Shown: positions 11,712 to 23,656 of the stretch, piece after piece
Numbering within the stretch: the first letter of the stretch is position 1
How the letters are laid out: each line of letters begins with the position of its first letter
DNA from: Hygrophila difformis
Lineage: Eukaryota > Streptophyta > Magnoliopsida > Lamiales > Acanthaceae
Direction of reading: 5' to 3'
DNA length: 64,000 bases
Assembly (NCBI GenBank): GCA_030278955.1
Contig: JAOANR010000014.1
Coordinates: 35,043,453 to 35,107,452 of the forward strand
Notes under the pieces: model-generated
The model's input: only the letters and a program-made list of their open reading frames with translations
What the model was told of the DNA's origin: nothing
Database searches by the model: none
Position numbers and translations under genes: made by a program

Positions 11712-14700
11712 TTATTGAGTGTAAGCCGGGTCTGCCACTGCTTGGCTTTCTTTCTCCGGATCGAACTGTCCGAGGTACTCTTTCAATCGCTGTCCATTCA
11801 CCACTATATCGCCCCTGCCAGTTCGAATCCTGACAGCTCCATTTTTGAACACCTTTAGTACTTCATGTGGTCCTTCCCATCTAGATTTGAGCTTTCCGGG
11901 GAACAGCTTCAACCTAGTATTGAACAATAACACATGTTGACCAACATAAAAATACTTAGGTTTGATCCGGCGATCGTGCAACTTCTGGGTCCGCTCCTTG
12001 TAAATTCGAGAGCTTTCATAAGCTTGCGCTCGTATTTCCTCAATTTCATTGAGGTCCAACTTATGTTTGCTCTGAGCAACTTTCGGATCAAAGTTAAGCG
12101 TTTTAACGGCCCAGTAAGCTTTATGCTCTAGCTCTACAGGCAAATGACAGGCTTTTCCGAAGACCAGCCTATATGGAGACATCCCAATGGGAGTCTTATA
12201 TGCTGTGCGGTATGCCCATAGAGCATCATTGAGCTTACGTGCCCAATCCTTACGGGTTATCCCGACAGTGGCTTCGAGTATGTGTTTGATTTCGCGATTG
12301 GATACTTCGACTTGACCACTAGTCTGGGGATGATAAGGCGTGCCTATCTTATGGAGGATCCCATTTTTACTCATTAAAGTTTCAAAAGCTTTATTAATAA
12401 AGTGTGTTCCTCCATCAGATATCACCACCCTAGGTACGCCAAATCGACTGAAAATGTTGTTCTTGAGGAACTTGATGACTTGGCTACCATCATTGGTTGG
12501 TAATGCGACAGCGTCGACCCATTTGGATACGTAATCGACAGCTACCAAGATATAGTAGTTTCCACCAGATGGTGGAAACGGTCCCATGAAGTCGATGCCC
12601 CATACATCAAAGATCTCAAGTGTGAGAATCCCCTTTTGAGGCATCTCATCCCTCTTGGAGATGTTTCCTAATCTTTGACATCTGTCACAGCCCTTAACAA
12701 ATGTCCTGCAATCCTCATAGATGTGAGGCCAATAAAATCCACATTCGAGGACCTTGTGGGCCGTTCGAGCGGGACCATGGTGACCTCCATATTCTGATTC
12801 ATGGCATTTTCTGACAATTTGATAAGCTTCATGCTCGGTCACACATCGCCTGATTATTAAATCAGGGCAGTGTTTGAAGAGATAAGGTTCTTCCCAGAAG
12901 TAACTTAATACATCTCGTTTGAACTTATTCCTCTGATGATAGTTCGAAAACTGGGGGGTTATTCCGTATGCCAAGAAGTTAGCAATGTCGGAAAACCATG
13001 GACAAGCTTGATTATGCAGATGCAACGCGAACAACTGTTCGTCCGGGAAATCTTCATTGACGGCTTTTTCCTTTTTATCATTATCTAATCGAGATAAGTG
13101 GTCAGCAGCACCATTATCTCGACCTCGCCTATCTTTTATTATGATGTCGAATTCTTGCAACAGAAGTACCCACCTGATTAATCGAGGTTTTGCATCTTGT
13201 TTGCTAAACAAGTATCTCAATGCTGTATGATCAGTGTATACTATGGTCTTCGTACCTATTAGGTACTGTCTGAACTTGTCAAACGCAAAGACTACAGCAT
13301 ACATCTCTTTCTCCGTTGTGGTGTAGTTAACTTGGGCCTCATTCAGGGCATGACTTGCGTAATGAATTACGCAATGTCTCCCATCCTTATGTTGTCCAAG
13401 AACTGCGCCCACGGCGAGACCACTAGCATCGCACATTACCTCGAAAGGTATTGACCAATCGGGTGGTTGCACTATCGGTGCAGAAACCAACATCTTCTTG
13501 AGCGTGTCAAAGGCTTGGACACACGCTTCATTTATTAAGAAAGGGTTTTCTTTACAAAGCAGATTAGTGAGCGGCTTGGCAATTTTAGAGAAATCCTTAA
13601 TGAATCGCCGGTAAAAACCGGCATGCCCTAAGAAGCTCCTAACTGATTTGATCGAGTTAGGAAGAGGGAGATTGGAAATGATGGAAACTTTGGCTGGATC
13701 AACTTCAATGCCTGCACGAGAAATGCGATGACCTAACACTATGCCCTCAGTGACCATAAAATGGCACTTTTCCCAATTTAAAACCAAGTTAGTGTCCTCA
13801 CACCTCTTTAAAATCTTAGCAAGATTGGTCAAACAATCTTCGAACGTATCTCCATATACAGAGAAGTCATCCATAAAGACCTCAATGCATTTTTCGATAA
13901 ATTCAGAGAAAATAGACATCATGCATCTTTGAAAAGTCGCAGGTGCATTGCACAAACCAAAAGGCATCCGTCGATAGGCAAAAGTGCCGTACGGGCAAGT
14001 AAAAGTGGTTTTATCATGGTCCTCACTGGAAATAACAATCTGATTATAACCAGAATAACCATCCAAAAAGCAATAAAACGCTCTCCCTGCCAACCTCTCA
14101 AGCATCTGATCAATGAATGGCAATGGAAAATGGTCCTTGCGTGTGGCCTCGTTCAGCTTCCGGTAGTCGATACAAACTCTCCATCCGGTTACTGGCCTGG
14201 TTGCAACCTCTTCTCCTTGCTCATTCTTGGTTATGCACATCCCTCCTCGTTTGGGTACGACCTGCACTGGGCTAACCCATTTGCTATCAGAGATAGGATA
14301 GATTATACCAGCATCTAAGAGCTTGATAACTTCTTTCCTTACCACTTCCTGCATAAGGGGGTTCAATCGCCTCTGAGGTTGACGGGAGGGTTTAAACTCT
14401 TCTTCCATTAGAATCCTGTGCATGCAAATAGAAGGGCTTATTCCTTTTATATCAGAAATGGTCCAACCTATTGCATGTACATGTTTCTTAAGAACGACCA
14501 CCAGAGCATTTTCTTGCTCTTGAGAGAGCTTAGCCGAAACAATCACGGGTAACTTTTTATGTTCTGCGAGAAACGCGTACTTGAGATGATCGGGTAGTGT
14601 TTTAAGTTCAAGCTCTGGTGGACATTCAACGGAAGGGAGTAGTTTGCGAGAATTGGGTAGTGGGAGAACAGATTTACCTTCGGGATCCTGCATCAGTACA

Positions 14701-17672
14701 GGATCCTCTTCCTCCTCTTGGTTGGCGTCCTCATGGAAGTCCATGCCATCAAATTCCTCCAAATCCCCTGTTTCGGGATCGGCGAAGTGAACGACTTTGC
14801 AGTCTTTGTGCTCCACGCCAGCAGGCTTCAGTACCTGCTTTGATGATTCATCCAGCATCATTTCACACTCAAGTTCAGAGTCAAGCTCTTCCCTAACTAT
14901 TACATTTTCAAATGAAAAACAAGAACTGTCATTCGGAAATTTCTGCAATTTCTCCATATCAAAGATGATCTCCTCGCCATCGACCCTTAGGGTGACTTTT
15001 CCGGATTTGGCGTCAATCAGTGCACCACCAGTGGCTAGAAATGGGCGTCCAAGGATAAGTGGCATTTCAGAATCCTCTTCAATGTCGAGGACGATGAAGT
15101 CGACCGGGAAAAGAACTTGCCCGGTTTTGACCACAACATCCTTAAGGATTCCTACGGGCTGAGTGATCGATCTGTCTGCAAGTTGCAGTCTCATCTTGAC
15201 CGGTTGAATTTCTCCAAGCTTAAGGCGAACAGCCATAGCTAGTGGCATCACATTGATGCTTGATCCTAAATCACAAAGCCCCATACTCACTTTGGCCTTT
15301 CCGAATTGTACTGGAAGTGTGCAACATCCGGGGTCCTCTTTCTTTTCAGGCATTCTCCTCTGAACAATGGCACTGCACGTGCTGTTGAGAATAATTACCT
15401 CTTCCTGCTCAACCTGCCTTTTTCCTGAAATCAATTCTTTCAAGAACTTAGCATAGATGGGCATTTCGGAAATCATTTCTGTGAGAGGAATGGTTATCTC
15501 TACAGACTTTAATCGTTGCAGAAATTTCTTGAATTTAAGATCATGTTCTTTATTTTTAAGACGTGCAGGATAAGGAATCCTGGGCATGTACTTGTTATTA
15601 GCAATTTTTGGTGGTGAAGGGAAGGAAGTTGTACCTTCACCTGTACCCTTATCTGGTTCAGCCGTTTCAGGTGCAGCTTCAGTCTGCATTTCGGCTGTCT
15701 CTTTTTCTGCTTCGTTCCCATTATCAGCTTCCTTACCAGCATTGTCAACAATATCATCTTCTTCAAATTCTGCTCCAGTATCCGCTCCCTTTGGTCCAGC
15801 TAGTACTCTCCCAGATTTCAAGGTTATTGCCTTGCATTGCGGGTTCTTTTCCGCAGTACTAGGCAACGTTCCTTTGTCCCTTTTCTGCATCTCATTAGCC
15901 ATCTGTGTAACTTGGGTCTCCACATTTCTGATGGAGGCCTGCAGTTGATTGTTGATTTCTTTCTGACTAGTGATGAAATCAGTCATCAGATTCTCAAGCC
16001 TTGAGGGGGGCTTTTGATTCTGATTCTGATTTTGCTGCTGATTCTGATTCCACTGGCCTTGGTTTGGGACAAACTGAGGCTGGAAATTCTGATTGGGCTG
16101 AAAGTTCTGGAAATTCTGAGGCGGCCTCTGCTGGATCTGAGGTTGGAAACCTGGATTCTGAAAATGTTGGCCCCTGTTCTGATTGAATCCCTGATTCTGC
16201 TGAGGGTTGAACTGTTGTTGCTGTGGCTTGTTCAAGAGATGTGAGTTCAAGGCGTTGTTGTTTGAATAAGACAAATTCGGGTGTCTATTCGGAAAAGCTC
16301 CTGCATAGTTACAGCTCTCTGCTGTGACTTGCTCGCATGTGTCAGTTGCATGAGCACCTTGACACAGTCCACAGATCACATCAGTTTGCTGTCCCTGCGC
16401 AGAACTTCCAACTCCTTGATTCACAGATAACGCTGCCACTTGCTCTTGAAGCTTTTCAATGTCTGACTTCTCTACTGTACCTACAACACACAAACCACGA
16501 GGGGGAGTGGGATTACCATCATCAGTTAGAACAGAACGGTTGACACTCATGGCTTCAATCTTTGCCCAGGCTTGGTCCATCGGTATGTAGAGCAAATGTT
16601 GACCACCGGCAGCATCAAGCATGGATTTCCATGCTGGGGTCAGACCACTGTAGAACTTTCTCAGTCTCTCCCAGTCATGAAAACCATGTTGAGGACACTT
16701 TCTGAGTAGGTTGAAGAATCTTTCCTTTGCATCATACAAGGACTCGTCGGGTTTCATCTTGAATTCCGCAATTTTGGAGCGGCATTCATCCACCTTGGAC
16801 TCCGGGAAGTATTTTGCTAGGAAGTTTCTGATCACATCTTCCCATGTAGACTTCTGATTTACGGGCAGTGACTTGTACCATGTTCGTGCTCCGCTTGTCA
16901 GAGAGAAGGGAAATAGCCTTAGTCGAATAGTGTTTGCGGGTACATCACGATTTTTGATCGTGTCACACAATTCTAGGAAGGTTTGTAGGTGATCATGGGG
17001 ATCTTCATGACTTGCTCCGGCAAACTGGTTGCTCTGGACTAGATTGATCAGGGCCGGTTTCAGTTCGAAATTCCTGGCCAAGAATGGAGCTTGTCCAGGA
17101 ATGTTCAGATATGGCTCTAAAATCGGCTGCATGTAATCAGCAGCAGCTGCTGCTTGATGATTGTTCTCAGGCCCTCCTTGGTATTGCTGTGGGTAGTAGT
17201 TCTGAGGCATGAAATAGTTCCTTGGATCATTGAAATCATTCGGATTCGGGGGATTCTGATGGGGGTTGTGGTATTGCTGATTCTGTTGGTTTGGGAAATT
17301 TTGCTGATTTGGTTGGTTTTGGTTGTTTGGTGGGTTTTGGTTCGGGTTGGGAGGGGGTGCCTCGAAGTGCTGCTGGTCCATGTTTGGTGGATTCCCACCT
17401 CCTTGTATGATCTGGGGAGGGGGATCATCCAATTCATCATGATCAGCATCCTCGGGATCTTCCTCAATGTTGTGAAGTGGGGGATTGGGTTGAATGATTG
17501 GTGGGATGTCAGGGTTTGCCATCTCGGAGATATCGCTGCTGGTGCTTGGCGAAAGTAATGCCTGTCGTTCCCGTTCCCTTCTTCGTTTAGTCTCCGCCCT
17601 AAGACGTCGAGCTGTCTTTTCTATCTCTGAATTAAACGGGATCTCGGCTGGCGTCTGCTTCCTCCTTTGCAT
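11712..17672 (-). CDS. Athila-type Ty3/gypsy gag-pro-pol polyprotein (1986 codons, intact)
   Basis: A single uninterrupted frame encodes the capsid and enzymes for reverse transcription and integration. In order: an Asn/Gln/Pro-rich N-terminus; a retrotransposon gag core (about 230-340); a CX2CX3HX4C knuckle at 434-446; an aspartic protease with DLGSS (D801); reverse transcriptase (about 1110-1300) with FMDD at 1266-1269; RNase H beginning at CDASG (D1415); an H2C2 integrase zinc finger ending in CDRC; a catalytic core D1694-x58-D1753-x35-E1789; and a C-terminal [11 protein letters not shown] motif. The RT sequence ([20 protein letters not shown]) and the tRNA-Asp primer site place it in the Athila lineage. 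The second ATG (residue 51, MANPDIPP) is an alternative start. No envelope-like ORF follows. Lack of stops over 5.9 kb implies a recent or selected copy. RT error-prone copying and host silencing are not visible here. Confidence 0.97.
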   Translation of the reverse strand: MQRRKQTPAEIPFNSEIEKTARRLRAETKRRRERERQALLSPSTSSDISEMANPDIPPIIQPNPPLHNIEEDPEDADHDELDDPPPQIIQGGGNPPNMDQQHFEAPPPNPNQNPPNNQNQPNQQNFPNQQNQQYHNPHQNPPNPNDFNDPRNYFMPQNYYPQQYQGGPENNHQAAAAADYMQPILEPYLNIPGQAPFLARNFELKPALINLVQSNQFAGASHEDPHDHLQTFLELCDTIKNRDVPANTIRLRLFPFSLTSGARTWYKSLPVNQKSTWEDVIRNFLAKYFPESKVDECRSKIAEFKMKPDESLYDAKERFFNLLRKCPQHGFHDWERLRKFYSGLTPAWKSMLDAAGGQHLLYIPMDQAWAKIEAMSVNRSVLTDDGNPTPPRGLCVVGTVEKSDIEKLQEQVAALSVNQGVGSSAQGQQTDVICGLCQGAHATDTCEQVTAESCNYAGAFPNRHPNLSYSNNNALNSHLLNKPQQQQFNPQQNQGFNQNRGQHFQNPGFQPQIQQRPPQNFQNFQPNQNFQPQFVPNQGQWNQNQQQNQNQNQKPPSRLENLMTDFITSQKEINNQLQASIRNVETQVTQMANEMQKRDKGTLPSTAEKNPQCKAITLKSGRVLAGPKGADTGAEFEEDDIVDNAGKEADNGNEAEKETAEMQTEAAPETAEPDKGTGEGTTSFPSPPKIANNKYMPRIPYPARLKNKEHDLKFKKFLQRLKSVEITIPLTEMISEMPIYAKFLKELISGKRQVEQEEVIILNSTCSAIVQRRMPEKKEDPGCCTLPVQFGKAKVSMGLCDLGSSINVMPLAMAVRLKLGEIQPVKMRLQLADRSITQPVGILKDVVVKTGQVLFPVDFIVLDIEEDSEMPLILGRPFLATGGALIDAKSGKVTLRVDGEEIIFDMEKLQKFPNDSSCFSFENVIVREELDSELECEMMLDESSKQVLKPAGVEHKDCKVVHFADPETGDLEEFDGMDFHEDANQEEEEDPVLMQDPEGKSVLPLPNSRKLLPSVECPPELELKTLPDHLKYAFLAEHKKLPVIVSAKLSQEQENALVVVLKKHVHAIGWTISDIKGISPSICMHRILMEEEFKPSRQPQRRLNPLMQEVVRKEVIKLLDAGIIYPISDSKWVSPVQVVPKRGGMCITKNEQGEEVATRPVTGWRVCIDYRKLNEATRKDHFPLPFIDQMLERLAGRAFYCFLDGYSGYNQIVISSEDHDKTTFTCPYGTFAYRRMPFGLCNAPATFQRCMMSIFSEFIEKCIEVFMDDFSVYGDTFEDCLTNLAKILKRCEDTNLVLNWEKCHFMVTEGIVLGHRISRAGIEVDPAKVSIISNLPLPNSIKSVRSFLGHAGFYRRFIKDFSKIAKPLTNLLCKENPFLINEACVQAFDTLKKMLVSAPIVQPPDWSIPFEVMCDASGLAVGAVLGQHKDGRHCVIHYASHALNEAQVNYTTTEKEMYAVVFAFDKFRQYLIGTKTIVYTDHTALRYLFSKQDAKPRLIRWVLLLQEFDIIIKDRRGRDNGAADHLSRLDNDKKEKAVNEDFPDEQLFALHLHNQACPWFSDIANFLAYGITPQFSNYHQRNKFKRDVLSYFWEEPYLFKHCPDLIIRRCVTEHEAYQIVRKCHESEYGGHHGPARTAHKVLECGFYWPHIYEDCRTFVKGCDRCQRLGNISKRDEMPQKGILTLEIFDVWGIDFMGPFPPSGGNYYILVAVDYVSKWVDAVALPTNDGSQVIKFLKNNIFSRFGVPRVVISDGGTHFINKAFETLMSKNGILHKIGTPYHPQTSGQVEVSNREIKHILEATVGITRKDWARKLNDALWAYRTAYKTPIGMSPYRLVFGKACHLPVELEHKAYWAVKTLNFDPKVAQSKHKLDLNEIEEIRAQAYESSRIYKERTQKLHDRRIKPKYFYVGQHVLLFNTRLKLFPGKLKSRWEGPHEVLKVFKNGAVRIRTGRGDIVVNGQRLKEYLGQFDPEKESQAVADPAYTQ

Positions 17673-17813
17673 AGAACGATGGCTTCAATAATGACAGTAC
17701 CTGTACAATCCCCAGGTTAGAAGTGGTTCTGAAGGTGAATATTTATAATTATATGTATAGGCTACTCTAGGAGCAATGAGGAATGTAATTCTCTAAATAA
17801 AACGGCGCTGCAT

Positions 17814-17833
17814 CCTCCCCGGCAACGGCGCCA
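17814..17833 (-). other. Primer binding site, tRNA-Asp
   Basis: On the - strand the bases directly after the LTR end read TGGCGCCGTTGCCGGGGA, complementary to the 3' end of plant tRNA-Asp as known for Athila elements. It lies 140 bases upstream of the gag-pol ATG. Confidence 0.93.
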
Positions 17834-18165
17834 TGAAACTTTTGACAATTTCCGTCCCACGAGCATTTTCTTAAAAATATACCAGGTTAGATTTATTACA
17901 TGAAGAGAGTTATGATTCACGGGAAAGGGTTTAGGGATATATCCAGATTATTAGTCTTTTTATTACTCACGTGTGGTGCTTTAATTTCAAATGGCGCTGT
18001 GGTCCTCCCTGTCATGAAATGTTGACAAATCTCATGGCATAGCCGGGATAGGTTGACCATCAGCCTGTCACACTGAGGATCCCCGGCAAGTATGCCATGA
18101 TGCTTCTCATCAATTCTTGGCATGAGAGTTCCTGCCATGAAACTTTTGGCAAGTTCCCACTACAT
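17834..18165 (-). repeat. Three copies of the LTR-end/primer-site junction
   Basis: The junction motif (on +, a pyrimidine/GCC stretch followed by ATGAAA.TTTTGACAA) appears at 17813-17855, 18003-18030 and 18124-18165. The first has the full primer site; the other two have degenerate versions. The left LTR ends at the equivalent of the third copy's LTR side. Confidence 0.6.
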
Positions 18166-20730
18166 GAGTATTTTCCGAAAAATCATGGTCCTGGTTTAAG
18201 TTTTATTAATGAAACCAATTTATGATGGCGGAGTTGTGATTAGGGATATATTTATAAGTAGTCATGTTTTTATTGCTCGTGTTTAAGAAACTGTGCCCCC
18301 GAAAGCGCACGGTGTCAAAAATTGCAGTAATTTATAGTAAGATCGGATCGTTCACTGGAGGATGTGCGATAGAAGCAGGTCCCACGTCGTTTTACTAGAT
18401 TTTCCATTCGTATTGCTCAATAGGTTTGAAAGGTGATTAATGACTACTGACATGAATGTGAATTAAATCTGGAAAGCAGTTAAATTAATCTATAAAGCAA
18501 ATAAATCTATTCTAGAAAGCGGATAAGAATTATTCTAAGAATGCAGTAAATATTATCTACGAAAGCAGGGAAAAGAAGCATTGTGCCAACCGTGAAGTTG
18601 AGTCACAATGTGGACAGAAAGGACAGGAAGAAAAGAATGAAAATTGGACAAGGGCAAGATACAGCAATATTAAACTCCCATTTTTATACGCAGATCTTTG
18701 TTTGGGGTAATTCTATCAGATAGCTGATTCTCATGTTCTCAATAATGCTTTCCCTTTAACAGACAGGTACTTGCAGTATGAGTTTACATGTTCTTAAGAC
18801 CGCAAATTCTAAGATACCACAGATTCGTAACTGCCCTGGCCTGGGTATGTTACTTCATCTGTGGTGGATAAGCAACACCCGACACATCATTTATTGAAAT
18901 GCCAAGTACTACTATCATTCTCCCATGTGACACCCAAAGATTTGAATTAAGCCCTAAACTATCCCTTGACTGTCAACCCTAGTAACAGTTACACAACTCT
19001 CAATACAACCGAGTGACCTCTAATGAAAGCGGTTAAAAGAAAGCGGTAAAGAAAGCATTTAAAACCTATCACTCGGAGGTTTTGAAAATCTGACCCTGGT
19101 AGTAAAAGACAGCTCCCCATCAGGATGAAGGAGTATGGATCAAGAATTCCCGGCTCTCAGTGAACCACTAGTGTGTTCACTTCCTTCTGGGTGATTATGA
19201 GATACAAACTAATGAAACGAACTAATAAATTAGTTCGTTCCGGATGCACTCACTCAGGACTCAAAAGTAGGCTTTGGCAGGAGAAGATAGCAGTTGAAAG
19301 AAAACTCAACCCTATCTTGGAAATTAACCAAGGCCTAGATGATGTTCCTCTAAGATTATTTACCACACTGTATTTGAATCCAAGCGGACCCCATCTCGGT
19401 GTAGCACTCAATCTTACATTTCCATCAACCAGCAATTTTGGAAAATAATGGATTTGAAAATCATTCCCTGTCAGGTACTAGACTCTCAGTTAAAACACAG
19501 ACCCTTTCAGTCTAGACGAGACCTAATCGCTGAATCTGCTTCTTAATTCCCAAAATAACCCTTGATAGAATATGAATTAGTCATAACTGAAGAATTTATC
19601 CCTTACTCAGATCCGGATTTTATAAAGAGATTTTTGTTGGAAATTTACAAAGCCATATCTGTTTAAGATCTAGACTTCTATTGTCCAAGGGAAGGATCCC
19701 AAAATAATTACAGACCACAACAGTACATAATATTATCATGCATAAGGATATATGGAAGTGTAAAATTAAGTGACCCAAAATATAGAAGCGGGTCTAGACA
19801 GAAGGTGAGACACAGAATGGAATGGTCAAGGTACCAAAGTAATGGCAGAATGATCAGGTGGACTGTAAACATCTACTGTCCAATTTCCCAATCACTCGGA
19901 TGGAGCGAATTTAGGCAGCTTAGACCCTGTAATGGTGGTGTCAACACCAGTTGGGCCTCCACTGTCTGTGAATTCGGATAAAAACCTACATGCTTCCCTT
20001 CTATAATGATCATCAGTTGGCATTGACTGATGCCAACTGACTCCCAGTACGGATTGGGATTCAGGTTTGGAAATTAAGATAACAAAAATAAAACTGTATC
20101 TGGATGGGAGTCAGTTGAGCAGCTATTATAATCCCGGATGGGCGAACCGCCAAGGCTTCCACTGACAGCCATTCAGACCATGCAAAATAACGATTAGCAA
20201 CTAATACCCAGAATACGAGCTAGTTATCCATGAGGGAGTACCCGCCAACATTATTCTGATGTATTCTTTACTAATGGTTCCACACAATGCACAAAGACAA
20301 AATAAGTAAGAATCAAAAGAAGATCCATTGTATGAGAGACATTGGTTTCTCATGCAAGGTTGTGGGTTGGGCCCACAATTGATGGTCTTAAATAATCCTT
20401 CCTACCATAATTAATTACAGTCCAGATTATCTGTTTAAGCCATCGAGGTTTTGTTTATACAAGAGTGTTTTAATGGCAATTGAACAAAGGTCCTTTAATC
20501 ATGATGATCATTGAAGTTTGATTATTGCTAATCTCAATCTTTAATCATTAATGAGTCAAGGGTTCAATTGGTTAAGTGATGCCAATGGAGAATCAAAATT
20601 TGGGCAGCATAACACCCTATATTGCAATTCCAGAATGTTGCATCCTAACCCGTGGGGCTATGATGTGAGTGTTGCAATATAAAATAGGGAGAGAATGAAA
20701 TTCGTTTAAGATCAAATAGAGAGAGAAACC

Positions 20731-21260
20731 CTTGTCGCTATATCATAAATGTTGTCGCGGACCGAGATCCACGACATGGACATCCCGACAAGTTTTTAGA
20801 ATTTTTGGCAGCATAACGCCTCCTTGTCGCTATGCAAAGTTTTGTCGCGGAACGTGGCTCCGCGACAAGGGTGACATCGCGACAAAGTGTTTTAATAAAA
20901 TTCTAAAGCATTTGAACCTTTGTCGCTATGCATGGAGATTTTGTCGCGGAACGTGGTTCCGCGACAAGGTGTTCCGCGACAAAGTGTTCAAAGGCTAAGA
21001 AACATGGCATAATTTTTCTGTCTCGGAATGAGATTTTGTCGCGGAACGTGGCTCCGCGACAAGGTGATTCCGCGACAAGAAGCCATGAAGACAAAATGCA
21101 AGAGTTTGGCTCCTTTGTCGCTATGCATGGACAGTTTTGTCGCGGAACGTGGCTCCGCGACAAGGTATTCCGCGACAAAGGGTTTTAAATTATAGAGACA
21201 AGTGTCTTGAAACACCCTTGTCGCGGAACTGCCACTCTGTCGCGGAACGTGGTTCCGCGC
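20731..21260. repeat. Hairpin array 2 of the 5' LTR: four nested TTGTCGCGGA cassettes
   Basis: Cassettes at 20824-20885, 20918-20984, 21019-21077 and 21113-21180, spaced about 95-100 bp. Inner stems TTGTCGCGGA / TCCGCGACAA: 20842-20851 with 20859-20868, 20941-20952 with 20956-20967, 21036-21045 with 21053-21062, and 21137-21146 with 21154-21163. Outer stems such as CTTTGTCGC (20918-20926) with GCGACAAAG (20976-20984) enclose them. Confidence 0.88.
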
Positions 21261-21910
21261 CAGAAGGCGGTTGGCGCCCAGGGTGGTTCAGGACAAAAGT
21301 CAGAAAAAGCAGAAATGAACAGTGGCATGCAAACAGCGTGATCTCACCCTATTTCAGATCAAAAAGCTATTCTAAGCTAAAAATAAGCAAGAAACATTCA
21401 AAATAAAGAAGAACATGCTTAAACAAAAATAACAAGACTGAGCAGGATATTAAAATAAAGCAGGAATCCTAATCTAGGGTTTGATCACACATCCACACAA
21501 CATTATCCATAATATGCTAACAGTAAACATGGAAATAACAAAATGGGGGTCAAATGACCCCAAAATGAAAGAGAAAGCATAAATCCATGGGGTGTGAGAC
21601 CCATTTCATGGTTTGGGACACAAATGCTGAATGTTTTCCCATATTATTGAAGGGGTGTTGTTAATACCCATGATTTGGGTATTACAAACCCTAAAACAAG
21701 AGTTTAGAACCCAAAACATAGTATAAAAATGGCTAACTAAGCACTGTGAACAGTAAAACACTAATCTAAACTAAACTAAGTGCAAAAATTAAATAATACA
21801 TAAAAATAAACCTAACTACTCTACCTAAGGAAGAACTCCTAAGCTTGCCTTCAAGAACTTCTAAATTTCAAACTTTCAACTGTCCAACCCTTAGCTCATG
21901 GGAGACACCT

Positions 21911-21920
21911 CATATTTATA
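21911..21920 (-). promoter_or_regulatory. TATA box candidate of the 5' LTR
   Basis: TATAAATATG on the - strand, about 620 bases inside the LTR and downstream of hairpin array 1. It matches the TATA word and relative position in the left LTR. Confidence 0.55.
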
Positions 21921-22004
21921 GAAGTGTAACCCTAAGCCCATGGGCCTTGATTCTAGCCCATTGTGTCTTAAGACATCACACACATCACAGCTTTGTCTCG
22001 GAAC

Positions 22005-22235
22005 ATCAAGTTGGTCGCGGAATATGCTGCATGTGGCAAGGCTTCTCGACTGGGTCTTGTGTCTCTATTTGTGCATCTTGGTCGCGGAATGGACCTTTTG
22101 TCGCGGAGTCATGCTATCGCGACAAGGGTCATCGCGCCAAGGGCTTGGCTGGTCTCCTCTTCATTTGGGGCCAGTTGGTCGTGGAGTATGCCTTTGTCGC
22201 GGAACACTGCATCGCGCCAAGGGCTTCCGCGACAA
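22005..22235. repeat. Hairpin array 1 of the 5' LTR (GTCGCGG words, degenerate)
   Basis: At least six GTCGCGG or CGCGAC words, e.g. GTCGCGGAG at 22100-22108 facing TCGCGAC at 22117-22123. TTTGTCGCGGA at 22193-22203 faces TTCCGCGACAAA at 22225-22236. Many arms are mutated, and this array is more decayed than array 2. Confidence 0.65.
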
Positions 22236-22358
22236 AGGTCTACCTGGGCCTGCTGGATTGGGCCAGATGGGCCAAAAATATTCTTTTTGTGGGCTTTTCT
22301 ATCTTTTTCCCATCTTTTTGTTTCCTTTTCTTTTTCTCATGTTTTTGGATTTTTCTAA

Positions 22359-22389
22359 CATAAATATGTAATAAAATTACATATTTATG
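22359..22389. repeat. 14-bp perfect AT-rich palindrome in U3
   Basis: CATAAATATGTAAT (22359-22372), loop AAA, ATTACATATTTATG (22376-22389). Function unknown. Confidence 0.9.
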
Positions 22390-22541
22390 TCTTTTTCATA
22401 CCAGCTTATTATTTTTACAAATATGCATAAATCAGTCCAATTCGACTGCTTTCTTACTTAATGTAAGACCGGAATGCGATCAAATGCCCGTTTAAGACAC
22501 GGAAATGGATTGAAAATAATGGTCATTTTTGGCCATTATCA

Positions 22542-23511
22542 CTGGGACGTTCTCATAAGATAGGGAAACATGGATGAATGAGTCTGGGAGATCCAGTTTC
22601 ACCTTCTCTGGTAGTGCCTCCAAAACATCAACTTCGACCAAGACACGGATAAAGTGCCCAAGTGATCCGTCTAGTGCCCGTTCATCGATTTTAATCACAC
22701 TACCCACCACTTCCGCTATATTCCGAATAATAATCTTGTGCCACAATTCAAAAGGAAGCTCATAAATTCTAACCCACACAGGAGCGAGAGAAGACTTCAC
22801 CTTATATGGATTAAAGTTCGGGATCCAGGGTTGCACTTTTATTCGGCCATGGTCGAAAGTAAAGAACTTTCTTCTCAGGAATTCTGCACGCAAGGAATCA
22901 TCCTCAACAAGAACATTATAATAGCCTCTACCAAGAGGGATGACGAACAAGGAAATTTCCCACAGTTTGCTCAATAGCCCTTCCAGTTTATGGTGTGGGA
23001 TCGGCTGCTGTCCTTGATCAAGAAGTACCCTAATAATCACAAATTTGGAAAAAAGCTTGAGTCTTTCATCTATGAATTGTTTTTCTAATGTAATCGAAAC
23101 AATATCACCTGATCGATCTGGTGGCCGGGCCACCGGAGGACAGTCGCCTCCTTCACGTAGGGCCGCACGAAATTTCTTAATAGAGTCTGTCTCATGCTGG
23201 ACGTAATCTCCTTTGAGGGTATCGGCATAAGAGTGGATCTTGGGAGGCGATAAGCCATGCGACCCCCCTCCTGTGTCCCGAGAGAGGATGCGAGGGGTAT
23301 GCCGCTCGACAGGGGATGATGGGTGCGTCCCGGAAGGATCAAGTGCGGCTGCATGCAGTGGGGCGGCGGACAGAGCTTGTGGCCATCGGATAAACCCTTC
23401 CACCCATGGGAAGGCGTCACATAAGCGAGAGAGGTCCCCAGGGGAGTAAGAACGCGTGCGGGAAATAGAGTTGAAGGGGTCAGGAGAAGAATTTGCCGTC
23501 GGAGAGGCCAT
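22542..23511 (-). pseudogene. LINE (L1-type) ORF1 with DUF4283 domain, interrupted by the LTR element
   Basis: The frame starts at ATG 23511 and gives about 320 residues before host homology stops at YENVP, where the LTR begins. A Ser/Pro-rich N-terminus (1-140) precedes a DUF4283-like domain (about 145-315). Visible motifs are WIPNFNP at residue 229, followed by a WVRIYELPFELWH segment, then VLVEVDV and LSYENVP. In plant L1-type LINEs and related proteins this domain is followed by a CCHC knuckle, missing here because of the insertion. ORF1 products bind RNA in the retrotransposition particle. The frame runs about 17 codons into the LTR before a stop; those codons are not part of the gene. 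The rest of the LINE is not seen. Confidence 0.82.
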
Positions 23512-23656
23512 GGTCGAGGAAGGTAGAAGCGACGAGGGAGGGGCGGCTAGGGTTCCGTCATGGCTATGGAAAAAGATTTGAAAGATTTTGAATTTTAAAT
23601 TTATATAGAATTTCCGATTCCAATTTATATATTACATATAATTAATATGTAAAATA

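Larger units (their letters stand above)
17834..22541 (-). mobile_element. 5' LTR of the Athila-type element (about 4.7 kb)
   Basis: On the - strand it starts TGATAATGG at 22541 and ends AGTTTCA at 17834, touching the primer site. The start is fixed independently because the LINE ORF1 homology stops exactly there. From its 5' end it holds an imperfect inverted repeat at the tip (22517-22540), a 14-bp palindrome (22359-22389), a hairpin array (22005-22235), a TATA box (21920-21912), a leader, a second hairpin array (20731-21260) and a body shared with the left LTR. At 4.7 kb it is long for an LTR. The expected second, near-identical LTR is not in the window. Confidence 0.85.

Noticed and set aside
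20731..21260. CRISPR-like array
   Set aside because: Units are palindromic and irregularly spaced with no unique spacers or cas genes; the context is a plant LTR.
3..22541. A giant element with 4.7-5.2 kb terminal inverted repeats
   Set aside because: The right repeat is an LTR by primer site and target disruption. The repeats are ~20% different and a gap lies between, so independent insertions or misassembly are simpler.
22492..22541. C-terminal extension of the LINE ORF1 frame
   Set aside because: These codons are LTR sequence read through after the insertion.
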